Below are positions 34,247 to 46,908 of a DNA stretch of 64,000 bases, piece by piece (position 1 is the stretch's first letter; the number at the start of each line of letters is the position of its first letter). The notes under the pieces are model-generated. The model ran no database searches. It was not told the origin of the DNA and worked only from the letters and a program-made list of their open reading frames with translations. Position numbers and translations under genes: made by a program. This DNA comes from Phorcus lineatus (Eukaryota > Mollusca > Gastropoda > Trochida > Trochidae), in the NCBI GenBank assembly GCA_921293015.1, contig OV121081.1, forward strand, positions 69,519,022 to 69,583,021. The letters are read 5' to 3'.

Positions 34247-37200
34247 TTTCATAACAAAAACTTTATTGATGTCCGTGTGTGATTGAAGGGAAGTTCTTTC
34301 CATTGCAACTATAGATTTTCTCAGGAGAATTCTTAAATTAGTCTGGTATTTTTCAGAGATGTAAAAGTGTTATTTGAATGCATTTGTGTATGTGTGGTAA
34401 ACTGGTGGTTATATGTTTATGCTTTGTCACAACAATTCTATGGGTGTGATCATTTGTGCACCTAATGACGTCACGCGAAGTCACACAAAATGGATTAACG
34501 GACAAACTCAGTATACTCAGTACACTCAGATACTCGGTGTTCTTCCTTTTGTAATACTAGGTGAAATATTACGTACATGTATAATACCTACGAATGTGTA
34601 TTTTAGTTTTGTTTTGAATAATTAAAATTGTGAACAGATTAACAAGTTATAATTTTGACCCTTGATTTGCAGAATGTTTTACCATGAACATAAAACTCAT
34701 AGTCCTTAGTTATGAACCAAATATTATATCTAAATCAATAAGCAATAGACTGAAGAAAGACGCATCCATATTGATGCTAGGTAAACAATCTCTTTAAGAT
34801 CTGTAGGAAATGACTCAAGATAACAAACTGCTGCAACTGTTTAACATCATAAAGAAAAGCGGGCAGTTCTTGATGAAAAGACACTCACAACCCCAGGAAC
34901 AAAACGAAGATGAGAACAGTAATATTTGTTGGCACAATAATTGCTTATCTCATTTCAGCGCTGTTTATTTTGTTTATGTAAATGTTTGTCCTGTTGATAA
35001 GTTGTAACCTCCTCCTGCCCTTTTATTGAGCGATGTTGATTGATCCCTCGTTTCCGTTCTAAAATTTCGTTTAAGTTATAAAAAAATTTTCAAACAGTTA
35101 CTGACCTGATGAAGCGGCAGGAAATCCAAATTATTATTGATATTATGATTATGACAAAGCCATGTTTTGGTAATTATAGATGTGTAAATACGCATATCGT
35201 CTTTTTGTATTACAAAGGAAAGTCAACTACATCTAACAATTGAATCGAACAGCCCCTCATGAACAAGTCCAGAAAACCTCCTTGAGTCGACGCGACCTGT
35301 AATTTCAATGAGCCGTGATTACCGCAATTTCCAAATGCACATCAAAACATCACAGAAAATAGAGCTAATTTCAAATCATGTATCATTAACAGGTCAAACA
35401 AAACATCTAAAACGGTTGCTAGTTAAAAATATAAAAAAATAGAGGATATAAATGAATGCAGATATGGATTCACATCAATATAACACCGCTCTTTTAGATA
35501 GGTCAGGATCCAATCCTGTTACCTAACGTAATTAAGGAAACAACTAAGTGAATTAATTAAAGTTTATCCATATATGATTCTTCTAGTTGTATTTCCACTG
35601 CAAGGGATCCTGGTTTGGCCCAGGTTTGGTTTCCAGCTCTCAATTACACCGTGTAATCAGAGTATGCTCGTAGACACTGGGTGCACTATCTTTCACTATT
35701 ATGAAGTGACTGGCTCAGCTGCCTAATTGAGTTTTGAATATTTAGCAGTGACCAAGTATTCGTCCATAATAGATTGATACAACTCGCTGTCAATTCAATT
35801 CGTGTTCAATCTCTCATTTTCTAAACAAGAGTAGAGCCTCTATTTATATAAAATATTATTTCATTGACAAACCTATTCACTACAAGATAGCTTCTACATT
35901 GACTTTTCATTTGATTTACGATATTTGTTACTAAAGTTCTAATACGCTCCATCAAAGGTCCTTGTTTCAGAAATTAGGTCATACAGTTGGTGTAGGTAAA
36001 TATTAGGTTCCATTCATTAGATGATCATCTTGACATTACATTATTACTCAAACTATTAAACATTTAGTGTTTCATAATATAAATTATTGTAGAGTACACT
36101 GAAGTCATCGAAGAGATCAGGAGAAATTCTTAGCATTATTATTTCTAAGTGTCAGACGTTTGTTTGGACTTTAAAGAATAGGAACGATAATTGAGGATTT
36201 TCATATACCGAAAATACATTCTGTAATAACATCTTGACTAGTCCAACGTTAAATGCATAGGGATATAAGGACGATTGGTTGTATATCCGGGTTTGGAGAC
36301 TTCCTGTCTCGTCTACCTTTGGAGATACTGATGAGATAGCTGCTTGTTATAATATCCCATGCACGTACGCGTCAAAACAAAATGAATTTGCTATTAATCC
36401 ATTCTCAGTAAATATCTTATGATTTTATACATTTAGCCTTTGTACACTAATGACTATGTCTTTAAGATTTCTCTTTATTTTGTGACCCGAATTTATGTAT
36501 TTATCATGAAATTTCATACTTGGCTGCTTTATTCCCAATTCACTTAGTTATCTCCAGTAACTTAAAGATCAGTACACTTTCCAAACATATGTCTTAATTC
36601 AACTCATTACAGGCAGCTGACAGTTTCAGAAACAAGAATAAAAACAGCAGAAAGATCATTCGCTTCAATTTGGACTCAGTGCAGAGGTGTGTACGTTTCC
36701 CTTGCTTAACTCCGAAAAAATCGAAATATATTGCTTACACTTTGCATGTTTATTACACAACCACTTAATGGTGTCCTTTTCTAGATTAGAATTTCTAAAA
36801 AATGTGTCGATGGACATACGTTTGTTTTGGAATTTGCAGAGAGAGAGGTGCGGTTGAGGAACATAATTATTTTCAAATAATCGTTGCAATGAAAACGTTG
36901 AGGAATTGTACTCGAAGTTTTGAATTTGTTCAAGAATATTAACTGTTTTCTTAGTGATTTTTTATTTGGTGATTTTAATAGATATATTACCATTAATTGA
37001 GGATATGTCAACTTCTGACGGTGTTTGTTGGTCCTCAGAAAATGCAGAATAAGGCTTGTCCTTTTACGACCCAAAGAGACAGCCGATTGATTTTTCCATT
37101 AACCAAAGAGAGTTCCTAGATCTCTGCGATTAGAGCAGATGATAACCAAGGCATTCGCAGCTTTCATTGAAGGCTATTATAGAGTAACTTAATCTACAAT

Positions 37201-39190
37201 CTCAAATCCCTATTTGCCAAATAGCCTATACACAATATTTTTAGCTTCTTATAATTCAACATAGCATGTGTGGACAAGGCCCGAGAGTGTCCCTTATTTC
37301 CCATTTAGTTTTTAATTTATAACCCTCAATGGTAAAATACCTAGAAAGATAATTTCCGATTTCTTGACCCAATGTCCAAAGCGAAGAAAGAAAATTTATG
37401 AATTGACAGACGTTCAGACGCATACCGCCCATTGACATTTAGAGGCTTTCATATTGATGTGATTGTGTTTGGGATAAGACAAGGTTATATTTTATCCCAA
37501 AAAACAAACGGTTTTCTCATTTACAAATTAGAAACTTCTTGACAAAGGCTATCACTTTGCAAACCGAACAAATGTGAACCAAAGATTATGCTATACTCTG
37601 TGTAGATCTTTTTGGTCTTTAGGACGTTATCAAAAATCTATCTTTCTATTCTGCAATCAATTTCTTAACAGTGACAAAGTAGGGAGATAAGTTTTCAATT
37701 GATTTAGACCCTTTGAAAATATCCTTTGGATAATAATATTATTATTTCATGTTTTCAGCGGTTTGGTGTGTATTTTCGTTAACCTTAGTTCCCAAGTATA
37801 ATACCACCAATTTCAAGTTCTAGAAGGCGTATCGTTCCTTCCATGGTTTTGTAAACGAAATAATTGTGCAATATAACAAAGAGACAAAAGAGTCAAAGAA
37901 GAAGACAAAATTATTTTCATAATGCTAATTGAATAGCTTAAAACATTGACAAGAATAATTGTACTATTATCTAAAAACTATGGAACAGCTTGTTTGTATA
38001 TTACAAATATCTTTCATCGACTGACTGTCAAAGTTTCAACTCGAAACTTCATCGTTTAACGTTTTTACCAAACAATGAAAGCCACAATGAAGAGGACATA
38101 TTCACAATAATAATTTGAGTGTCTTGTGGTAAAGGTTAAATGTAAATGTTAAAAGTGAAAATAATTCTAAACATATGTAATTACCATTTAATACAAGCGT
38201 TAATTTTAGAGAAAAAAAAATGTCTTGTTATGTTAATGTTTCTCGTTTGAAGGTAGAATCACAGAAGATGGAAACCTTTCCTTTTCTGAATAGGTGGGAA
38301 AAGACCTGACTCTGCAGAATGGATTATATTATTGTCGTTGTCCAGCTTAACAAGTTTGATAAAAAGGGTTAGCAGGGTTGGTAAGTGCATAGACATAACC
38401 TTCGTCCTTCCATACTTCTGCGAGTTGATGCTAGCAGATTCTTTTCATATGGAACAAACATATTGTGTAGCGACGTCTTTTGGAATTTTCTTCAAACTTT
38501 TACTATCAATTAATATATAATGGTTACAATTTGAATGGCAATGACCAAGGTCTCATATTATGTAGGTATTTTTTGAGTGTTTGTTTTAGTGTTGAATATA
38601 CATTATTGCTGCCAAAAACATTCTAAACTATCATTTGATATTGATGAGCGCTGCATGGATAAACAGGATAAAATATTTCAAATTTCATGACAGAAAAGGT
38701 TTGAAATTTTGACACTTACATTTTGCATGTAGATGTATTGTGAATAATAAGTAATAGAATGTGAAGAATGGTAAAGAATTTTCACTAAAAGGATACTGAT
38801 AAGCGTTGACAAAAAAGTAAAGTCTACAATAATATTTCTAAATAGACATATGAAGGAACAACACAGACACGTGAACACACACATGTACTGGCAGAATCAC
38901 ATGAAAACAAATTAAGAATTTTCTTTACAATTTAATTGCCGATTAGCGAGCACAGCCCAGAGGTAGCATCATCAAGTGAGTTGACTTAAAGGTAACAACT
39001 GATGTAGACCAAACTGATAAAGACGTCAAGTGACATGATACGGGAAGCTCAATAAGTTTTGAAAGCTGGGCATTTATGTTAACACTGTTCACACAAGTCA
39101 TAATTTGATACTGACACATGTCAAAACAATTTCTAGAAACAACAGTTATTTAGATATGATAGCTGCACTGACCTAGGTGTCTCATTAATC
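34246..39190. other. 4.9 kb non-coding stretch, no gene recognised
   Basis: No recognisable coding sequence on either strand. Overlapping minus-strand frames of 60-97 codons at 36,665-37,438 show no family signature and lie in different frames without splice logic I can support. Confidence 0.45.
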
Positions 39191-39437
39191 ATGGATTCTC
39201 TCAAACATGAACAAGCTGTGGTCAACTGCTTTACCAGGGATGGATGTAAAGACTACTTCAGAAACCTGAAATCCGCCCTACGTGGAGGGCACTTCCGGGA
39301 TGACGAAGACGTCAAGGCTTCCAGAGATACATGGTTAGGGGGTAAGCCGAAAACTTCTACAAAGTGGCATCAAAAGCCCTTTAGATATGTGGAATAAGTG
39401 TATTGAGATGAAGGGTTATTATTTTAAAAAATAAAAG
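39191..39437 (+). pseudogene. mariner-like transposase C-terminal fragment
   Basis: The frame from 39,191 includes CKDYFRNLKSALRGGHFRDD and DVKASRDTWLGGKPKT. After a shift at about 39,360 it continues FYKVASKAL and then DMWNKCIEMKGYYF. This matches the end of mariner transposases (SDYFLF.LK..LRG..F..DE...., then RW.KCIE..GDY). The first and second catalytic D regions are absent, so only the last third remains. It differs from the 21.3 kb mariner (FRNLKSALRG against FPRLKTDLRG) and so is another lineage. No inverted ends were identified. Confidence 0.8.
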
Positions 39438-39649
39438 TAAAACATTGGTTATGTGAGTGTGTTCTATATTGAAGTTGCGAAAATTATGGAACCTTCTCGA
39501 TTGTAATTGACGTAGATGCGCCTTGCATATGAATTATATTCATTGAAGTTTGGTACATTGGAGCGTTTCTTAATAGATTTACAATTACTATACATGTTTT
39601 TTCAGTCCATGATCTCATTGATCCTAAATATGATAAGAAAAAAGATATA

Positions 39650-41866
39650 AAAAGAAAAGGACTGATTACTATCAACAAAAACAGGACAAGATAGAAGGAA
39701 ATATTAATAACTCTAAAACCTTTTGGTATGAACTGAAAATGTCTGAATGGTTGAAAGTTGGAAAAAAAAACCAATATACTCACCAGCGACTGGTGTAAGC
39801 ACTTTAAAGACTTGTTTGAAATTAACGATGAATGTATTAACGAGAATGACAAACCTCAAAACTCATCTCTGTTTGTAATAGATCTGAACCATGAGCTCAC
39901 GCAACAGATTCTTGATTCCCAAATTACAAGAGAAGAAATTTCAGATAGCATAAATAACCTGAAACAAGATAAATCTCCAGGCATAGATAACCTACTACCC
40001 GAATTTTTAAAGTATTCTATAGATTTCATATTACCTTATCTTGAACTTGTATTTAATTTGATTTTGGAAAGGGGCGTATTTCCTCAAGCGTGGTCAGTTG
40101 GAATTATAGTTCCCATACACAAACAAGGGGATTTAAATAATGTGGAGAACTATAGGGGCATAACTCTATTAAGTATATTTAGTAACGTCTTTACTACGAT
40201 TATCAATAAAAGATTAATTTTCTGGAGGGGAAACAATATATAAAATTAGTGAATCACAGGCAGGTTTTAGACAAGTACTACTACTGATAACATGTTTGTA
40301 CTATAGTGTTATAGTGTACTATAGTGTTATATATGCTATAGTGTTTTAGCGAGATATCTTAATTCTCAAGGGGGTAAATTTTATGCATTATTTGTTGATT
40401 TCTCCAAAGCTTTTGATTCTGTACAAAGACACATAAGCTATGAGATTTATTCAGAAGCGGTTGATTGACCAGTAAAATGTCAGAATCATTAAACAACATA
40501 TACGAGAACGTGAAAGCCTCTGTAAGGAACAAACATGAATTATCAGAATCTGTTGATGTACAAATCGGTGTAAGACAAGGCTGTGTACTTAGTCCATTTT
40601 TATTCTCCTTTTTTATTAATGAATTAGCGCTGCGAATAGAAAACAACTTCAAAAATGGTATCCAGCTACATCCGGATGTGTTCCAAATTTTCCTTCTACT
40701 TTTTGCAGATGACATTGCTCTTATTTCAAGTACTATTGCTGGTCTACAGAAGCAAATAAATGAACTGGAACGTTATTGTGAACGGTTTAAACTAAATGTG
40801 AATATGGAGAAAGCTAAGGTTGTTACGTTCAAGAAAGGTGATCGTCGCATCATGAACAATGGTACTTTAAGGGTAACTTGATAGTATCAGCAACTTCATA
40901 TAAGTACTTGGGTGCGTATTTTACTAATCATCTTTCCTGGTCAACCCATGTTAAGTACGCATCTGTCCAAGCACAGAAAGTATTAATCAGTATTATAAAA
41001 TTTAAAAATACTTGGAGACTTGAATCTTGCATCTTATTTTAGAATATTTGATGTGAAAATTAGTCCAATTCTATTACACGGGTCTGAAATTTGGGGTTTT
41101 CAACATTTTGAGCAAATAGAAAGAGTTCATTTATTAGCATGCAAGAAATTCCTAAGGATAAAGATTAACACACCTAATGCAATGGTATATGGGGAATGCG
41201 GGAGGTTTCCTCTTGTAATAGACTCACAAGTTAAGATTATAAAATACTGGCTGAGACTTCTTACTATGCCTTCTTATCGCTTCCAAAAAAAATGTTATGA
41301 AATGACCAAAATGGACAAAAGAATTGGATAACAAAAAGAAGCTATTATTCAAAACAAGATTTAATTATATTTGGTATGACCAAAAGGTTGATTTACCAAC
41401 AAGATTTCTAAACTCATTTTCACAAAGACTTAGAGATATCAACAAACAAACTGGCTATATAAACTTTCCATTTCCTCTAAATGTGAGTACTATTCAGCTT
41501 TTAAACCATACATTTATACTGAATATTATTTATCATGTGTTAGTACAAGAACGTTCAGAATAAGTTTATCACGCTTCCGATGTTCATCGCATGATTTATG
41601 GATTGAAAAGGGCAGATTTCTTAACATGAAAAGAGAGGATAGACTTTGTAAATCATGCAATAACAACGTATTGAAAGATGAATACCACTTTCTGCTCGTG
41701 TGTCCATTTTATGATGAATTACGTAAATAATACCTTAAAGAGTATTATTGTGTCCATCCTACTAGAGATAAATTCTTATCTTTATTAAACTGTAAACTTT
41801 TCGTTGTAATTCAAAACCTTGCAATGTTTATATACCACGCATTTAGAATCAGACAGTGACAGTAAA
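39650..41866 (+). pseudogene. LINE reverse transcriptase with C-terminal zinc knuckle, broken
   Basis: Conserved blocks in order are KQDKSPGIDNLLPEFLKY (39,960), GIIVPIHKQGDLNNVENYRG (about 40,100), FYALFVDFSKAFDSVQRH (about 40,380), GVRQGCVLSPFLFSFFINEL (40,567), LLFADDIALIS (40,690) and KLNVNMEKAKVV. Downstream come ISPILLHGSEIWGFQHFE (41,070) and NAMVYGECGRFPL (41,180). At the end is a CxxC...H....C knuckle, LCKSCNNNVLKDEYHFLLVC (about 41,650). The pieces are in different frames, and a stop interrupts the last block at ELRK. A local expansion at 40,299-40,348 breaks the frame just before the A box. Confidence 0.9.
40299..40348 (+). repeat. 18-bp tandem expansion inside the LINE RT
   Basis: TACTATAGTGTTATAGTG is followed by TACTATAGTGTTATATAT and a third partial CTATAGTGTTTTA. 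It lies between the AGFRQ and FYALFVDF blocks, where other elements of this type have a short non-repetitive loop, so it arose after insertion. Confidence 0.85.
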
Positions 41867-41996
41867 GTACATTTGGTCATTCTTCTTTAAAATGACATCA
41901 CAATTTATATGAATATTTATTTGTTATAGTTTGTATTATCCTTCATATTGTACTGTAGGCCTGTGGCCTCTCAGTATTGAATAAAGATTGATTAAT

Positions 41997-43689
41997 AAGA
42001 AAACGACGTTCCTGATGTAACCAGTCTACGTTATGATCATAAACAAGATAAAATCTTCAACTTTAAGATTAATACGATTTTTAATAAGTGATAACTTTAT
42101 TAACCTTTGGCAAAAGACCCATGTATAGTCATCGATATGATGAAATAATAGTTTCTATCATTAGATCTTTTCAAGGACAGTATGTTAAAAAACAAGATTT
42201 GATAAGCTTCAAAATAGATCTAAAAAATACTTTCTTTTCTGTAAACTCGTCCCTTTCTCTGTTTTAAAGTGTTTTTAAATGCTGTAAAAAAAGATTTTAA
42301 GGAACAAGCAAGTACAGTACTAGTAATTCAGGTTTGAAAATTCTTGAACACAGGTAGCTCATTATGATTGCGTGATTAGCTTGGTAACAACATAAATGAC
42401 GGATTCAAACGATATTTACTACGAAGTAATGAGTTAACGAGACTGATGTTTCTTTGTTAAAATCACTCTTACATTAAACAAATACTCAACTTAATGAGTT
42501 ATTTAAACATGTAAATCACACTTAATCTTCTATACTTTATTGCAGGAAAAATTTTACGATGAAAAAAAACTAAGTTGTTCTCGTATATGTAAATATGTCC
42601 TCAAAGTGATTAGAGTTCAAATTACAACCAATGTCAAGTATCAGGGAAATTCATTGAATGCAAGCCGTTTTTCAAGAATAGATAATACGTGTTGGAAATG
42701 CTGCCAATATAAATGTACATTAAAATTTTCACATTGGGATTGAAACTACAAAAACAAACATTTAATGTTGAGATTCAATTAGTGTTTTTATGAATCAATC
42801 AAGTACCAAAACGAATTTTCCATACTTTCAGAAGACGAAATAGCTCAAAATATTGAACGTTCTAAAAAAACAGTTTTGGATTAATAGAGACAATGGATTT
42901 AAGCTAAATTTTATCTCCTTTTAGACACCCAATATCATTTAAATTTTGTAGATAAAATTTTTTAAAAAGAGTTTGCTCAGGTGTCTACATTGACACATTT
43001 TAACGATAACGTCATTTAAATTCTTGTCGACAGTTGTTAGTTCAAATTCAAAGAAGTATTCATCTATCTGATCAACTATCGCGATCTGAAACTCTTCCAA
43101 AATTTAAGAAATGCATGAAATGATACACACAACACAGGGTGAAATAAAGGAGATAGAGATTTAGTTTAGGAGTGTATGAAATTTATATAATCATTTAAAG
43201 AATTGTAAAACTTGTTTACATCTGATTACATGTGGATTGGTATTTGTGTTTTGACGATATATATCATTTAAGATATCAGATATGTGTTTAAAGTGCTTTA
43301 ATCGGTTTTCGGTAACAACATTGTTCGATTCAGAACATCGCATGCTGAACGAAGTCACACCACGTCACTACCGATAAGTATGACGTCAAAGTGTTAGCTG
43401 TACAGCAGCAATGGTAATCTCGGCGCTTTTTTTGCTTTGTCATTGATAGAATTCTGCGATTATAAATGAAATACCAAATTCTGTCACGATGAATTACATT
43501 TTTATGAAAATTCGTGAACGAGATCGGTAACTATCTAGCTTTCGCTCGTAAAATTCCAAACCAACTTCTTGTTCAATGAAATAACATTTTAAACAATAAC
43601 GTATGCTCCATATATACCATCTTGTAAAACATATCTATTCAATCAAGACAATTTAAACGAATGAGATTAACACTAATTCGTCTTCCATG
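41997..43689. other. non-coding stretch, nothing recognised
   Basis: No gene or sharp repeat was seen. A 67-codon frame at 42,540-42,743 ends NTCWKCCQYKC, superficially like a LINE C-terminus, but has no other support. Confidence 0.45.
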
Positions 43690-43990
43690 TAATCCCCGGT
43701 CTGGAATTCAAGTTGCCAACATAACGCCAGACGGAATTAAATGATAGCCCGTGTGTGAGTCTGAATTATGCAATATGTCGAGGAGGGTTATAATGCAGTT
43801 CCAGCATTATGTTAGATGAAGAATTCCCCCGATACTCGACAACATGAGAGTGCATCGGATTCATACTTGAATTGAACTCTTGCCAAATGTTCCAGTAAAA
43901 GTAAATCAATCTCTAAGTATATATCTTCAAATACTGACGATTCAAATCAAAGTCACAAATGACATTTGAAATAAATGTTGCCGCCAGTAC
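43690..43990 (+). repeat. dispersed repeat pair, copy 1
   Basis: This aligns with about 48,880-49,225 in direct orientation. The best block is ACTCGACAACATGAGAGTGC then ATCGGATTCATACTTGAATTGAAC, against ACTCTACAACATGAGAATGC and ATCAGATTCATATTTGAATTGAAC. An upstream shared block is ACGCCAGACGGA / ACGTCAGACGGA. The family is unknown. Confidence 0.65.
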
Positions 43991-44466
43991 AAGATGCAGG
44001 CTGTTTGCTGCCTTCAGGGATTAAGTAATATATGATTACCAAGCACAAAACTTGAACAGAGCATATGCATTAAACAGCTAAATCCTTTGATATCGATCCA
44101 GCAATTTAATCAAAATAAACAATTTCATGTTTTTTTATCCTAACATAAACAGATGCATTTTAAACGCTTCTTCTTAGTGTCAATAATGTCGGAAGCGCTA
44201 TGACCATATATGAAGTGAAATTCAGGTTGAAATCTACTTTGAAAACAAGCAGTGATATGGTAATGCTATCAAAATACTTAAGGATATCAAGTTCATAAAT
44301 GTTATCAAATATCCAACTTGACGAGCCCCTTTATACATCTTCATGTGATTGTCTTCAATGATCCAATCAATAACATATTTGCTTTCAAAACACTATGTTA
44401 TTGACTTATTTGCACAGGAGTTTTCATTGATACACTTTCATTGCTGGTAAGAACATCGAACATCTC

Positions 44467-44506
44467 GCCTTCTCTGCCTTTAGAAGGCCTTCTCTGCCTT
44501 TAGAAG
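44467..44506. repeat. 20-bp tandem duplication
   Basis: GCCTTCTCTGCCTTTAGAAG is present twice back to back. Each unit has short complementary arms (CTTCT and AGAAG), and the junction forms GAAGGCCTTC. Confidence 0.95.
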
Positions 44507-44535
44507 ACGAGGTTTGTTCGACAATTTTTTGTGTG

Positions 44536-44550
44536 AAGCCCCCGGGGCTT
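44536..44550. repeat. GC-rich palindrome
   Basis: AAGCCCCCGGGGCTT has 7-bp complementary arms around a single C. It is notable in an AT-rich stretch but may be chance. Confidence 0.7.
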
Positions 44551-45186
44551 AAATAAATCACGCTAATGAAAACAAAGCTTTACAATTCATCTCCTTGATA
44601 AATACGTTTTGAATGATCTACACAAAAACCGTTTGAAAAAAATACGTCTTCAGTTATAGTTTATCAAAGTGAGAATATTATTTCTCATTTTCCATACTAA
44701 AAATGTGCGATCTGCAAATTCTTCAATCAGGAAGTGTCACAATTTAAAATGATTTTTGAAATATTTCAAAGAATGATAAACGTTTTACTTTCAACAACTG
44801 TTTTCATGAAATGGAATATGAATGGTCTTTTTTTTTCTTTTTTTGAGACCATCTTTTTAAGCGGGTTATATCTATAAATAAAGATGTATTGTAGCTTGAG
44901 ATGTTGCAGAATCTGGTATAAAAAACTAACAGCATGATTTCTCCTTCGATAGCAAGGATATGGACTTTCGACATCTAACTTTGTTGTTTAGAATTTTTAT
45001 GCCATTGATTTAAACTACGTGGATTCAATGTTTTTTTCTTCGTTTTACAATTTCGAATTCTTTTTTTTTTTAACATTCTTTCACCCAATCAGTATTCTCG
45101 CTTCATTATTGAAACTCCCAATACTTCACTTATAGCAATAAATACAAATTGATCATCATAGTCTTATTAATACTTAAGACAGTTTC

Positions 45187-45208
45187 CACATATTGCCGGC
45201 AATATGTG
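45187..45208. repeat. perfect 22-bp palindrome
   Basis: CACATATTGCC is followed directly by its reverse complement GGCAATATGTG with no spacer. A dimeric binding site or remnant transposon ends are possible; no other evidence supports either. Confidence 0.85.
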
Positions 45209-45644
45209 TATGTTATAGACAGATTTATATGTTTCCAAATAATAAAACAGCATATTTTAAATCATTGACCAATCGTTACTACAGCGTCCTTATCAACCTT
45301 TGAGCTGGGACCATTTTCCTTATCAATGTTTATGAATTATCATTTAGAGGTTTTGAAACAATAAACTCGATCATTCAGTTGAGTATTTTGAACGTTAAGC
45401 ACAGGTCTTGAGGCAAAAAAGAAATTTACCTATGCGCAGGTGCCCTACCAGGAGCACGCAAACCATCACACCACGACAAGGTATTGAATCACTTAGTGGT
45501 AAAACAAATGAACACGCACATTTAACTACTGCTGATATGTATCACAAAATGTTAAAAAGTAGTACGATGTGGATTTAGACATCACTACATATACCATATG
45601 ACCATTACAATAATCGTCACTACAAAAACGTTTCAGAGAGAAAT

Positions 45645-46010
45645 GTTATAAACTGTTATTTGGCGCCTTCTGATGTCCATCCCAATCATCAAAGCATGAC
45701 CTGAGTACTTTGAAGAAATGTTAAACTTCAACTTCAAGCACCTTGCAAATAAATTATATCTAAAGGAATTCTTTAATCTTCTTTTTGTTACACAAGCCTA
45801 TATGGACAATTTGTTCACTCTGTTGAACGTTTAGACCTTGGGGACAATTTTCTGTTTGATCAGGTACTTAAATGATCTATTCAGGAAATCCGACGTCTTC
45901 TTTATATATCTTATTCCAGAACATATTACACTGACGTTATCTGATAGGAAAAGAAAATGTCACTGTTGTTAAAATTACCTCAATTTCTTTTGATAACAAG
46001 ACGATCTTTG
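45645..46010 (+). repeat. three-copy dispersed repeat, copy B
   Basis: It shares TATGGACAATTTGTTCAC, ACCTTGGGGACA, GTTTGATCAGGTACTTAAATGATCTATTC and AGGAAATCCGAC with copies A and C. Similarity to copy C extends further upstream (AAACTGTTATTTG) than to copy A. Confidence 0.8.
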
Positions 46011-46603
46011 AAAGATTTTAGAGAACCCTTAACAAACTCATAAGAAACCACAGAATCGATTAACCTTTCCATAAAAAAAGGTTTTCTTACATATTGGAAA
46101 TCTATATTCTTTAGTAATGTTTGCGTTATGATTCTTTGGGGCAAGTAACCTTGTGTTCATTCACAAAATCTTAGTCTTTGTGTTAATAGCTTTAATGTAA
46201 TAAATGTTATTAGTGCAATTCAAACGCTATCACACTTTTTGTCACCACACTGACACAATCAAATGCAGGGGTATAAAGAAATATGTATTCAAAACCTTCA
46301 GCGGCATTGTATACAAAGAGCAAGTCTGTTGTAGACGAACAAAATCATTACATACAATGTGAAACACATTGCACTTTCACTTTAAAACCATATAAATTTG
46401 TCTAGTTAAGTTGGACTTAAGTTGTCATCACAATGTTCACAACATAGACATGATCTTACAACACGCAACACATTTGTGAGGTAAGTACTGATGAAGGCTG
46501 AGAACGCAGCACACTACTGCAGTCCTCCAATGCATGGTTGCAATATTGATCTCTGAATCAATAGTCATGAGGTATATGTATTTCACATTAAGTACCAAAT
46601 CAT
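46011..46603. other. non-coding stretch, nothing recognised
   Basis: No gene or repeat was seen before the SINE. Confidence 0.45.
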
Positions 46604-46608
46604 TATCA

Positions 46609-46908
46609 GGTGATTTGGGGTTTAACGCCGCTTTCAAGAGTATTTCACTTATATTACGGCTGCTATCTTATTGCAGGGAGAAATCCCGCAACACCATTGT
46701 GGCTTTGCATTGCGATGAAACCTGCGAGCATCGGCTGGAACTAGCGAACCGTGGGTGGTACTGCGCTGAAATTTAGTGAAGCATTGCACCCATACCTTAA
46801 TGCGTGCAGTTCTCTACTGAAGACAAATTTGCCGAGCCCCTGACGGGATTCAAACCACTGACCTCTTGATCCGAAGCCGAACGCGCTAACCTGCCTTCGC
46901 GATAGCCT
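46609..46908 (-). mobile_element. tRNA-derived SINE with mollusc-type 3' tail
   Basis: On the minus strand the element opens with GGCTATCGCGAAGGCAGG and a TTAGCGCG A-box-like region, then CTTCGGA where a tRNA-Arg(TCG)-like anticodon loop would lie. The B box is GGTTTGAATCC (46,846-46,856). A central body follows, and the tail reads GCAGCCGTAATATAAGTGAA then GAAAGCGGCGTTAAACCCC. That tail type, as I recall it, is widespread in gastropod and other molluscan SINEs. At about 300 bp it looks nearly complete. SINEs are non-coding, transcribed by RNA polymerase III and mobilised by a partner LINE. The 25.5 kb copy shares the head and the first 40 bases after it. Confidence 0.85.

Larger units (their letters stand above)
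39600..41996 (+). mobile_element. 5'-truncated LINE (CR1/Jockey/I-group RT, clade uncertain)
   Basis: The coding similarity begins abruptly at about 39,640, so the endonuclease and any ORF1 are missing, as usual for incomplete reverse transcription. RT, a long C-terminal part and a zinc knuckle follow. The 3' end is an AATAAAG motif then GATTGATTAAT, with no long poly-A. Several frameshifts and stops are present. The CRQ box, FADD motif and the LCKSCNNN...EYHFLLVCP end are of a type frequent in molluscs and cnidarians. Confidence 0.9.
43991..45644. other. non-coding stretch with small palindromes
   Basis: No gene is recognised. It holds a 20-bp tandem duplication (44,467-44,506), a GC-rich palindrome (44,536-44,550) and a perfect 22-bp palindrome (45,187-45,208), listed separately. 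Confidence 0.5.

Noticed and set aside
36665-37438. Run of minus-strand frames of 60-97 codons
   Set aside because: The frames overlap in different registers with no recognisable domain or consistent splice sites.
39484-39852. 122-codon minus-strand frame and the 118-codon frame at 40,359-40,715
   Set aside because: Both are antisense to the LINE reverse transcriptase or its flank and have no motifs of their own.
42540-42743. Frame ending NTCWKCCQYKC resembling an L1 C-terminus
   Set aside because: No RT or other LINE sequence is adjacent and only one short stretch is suggestive.
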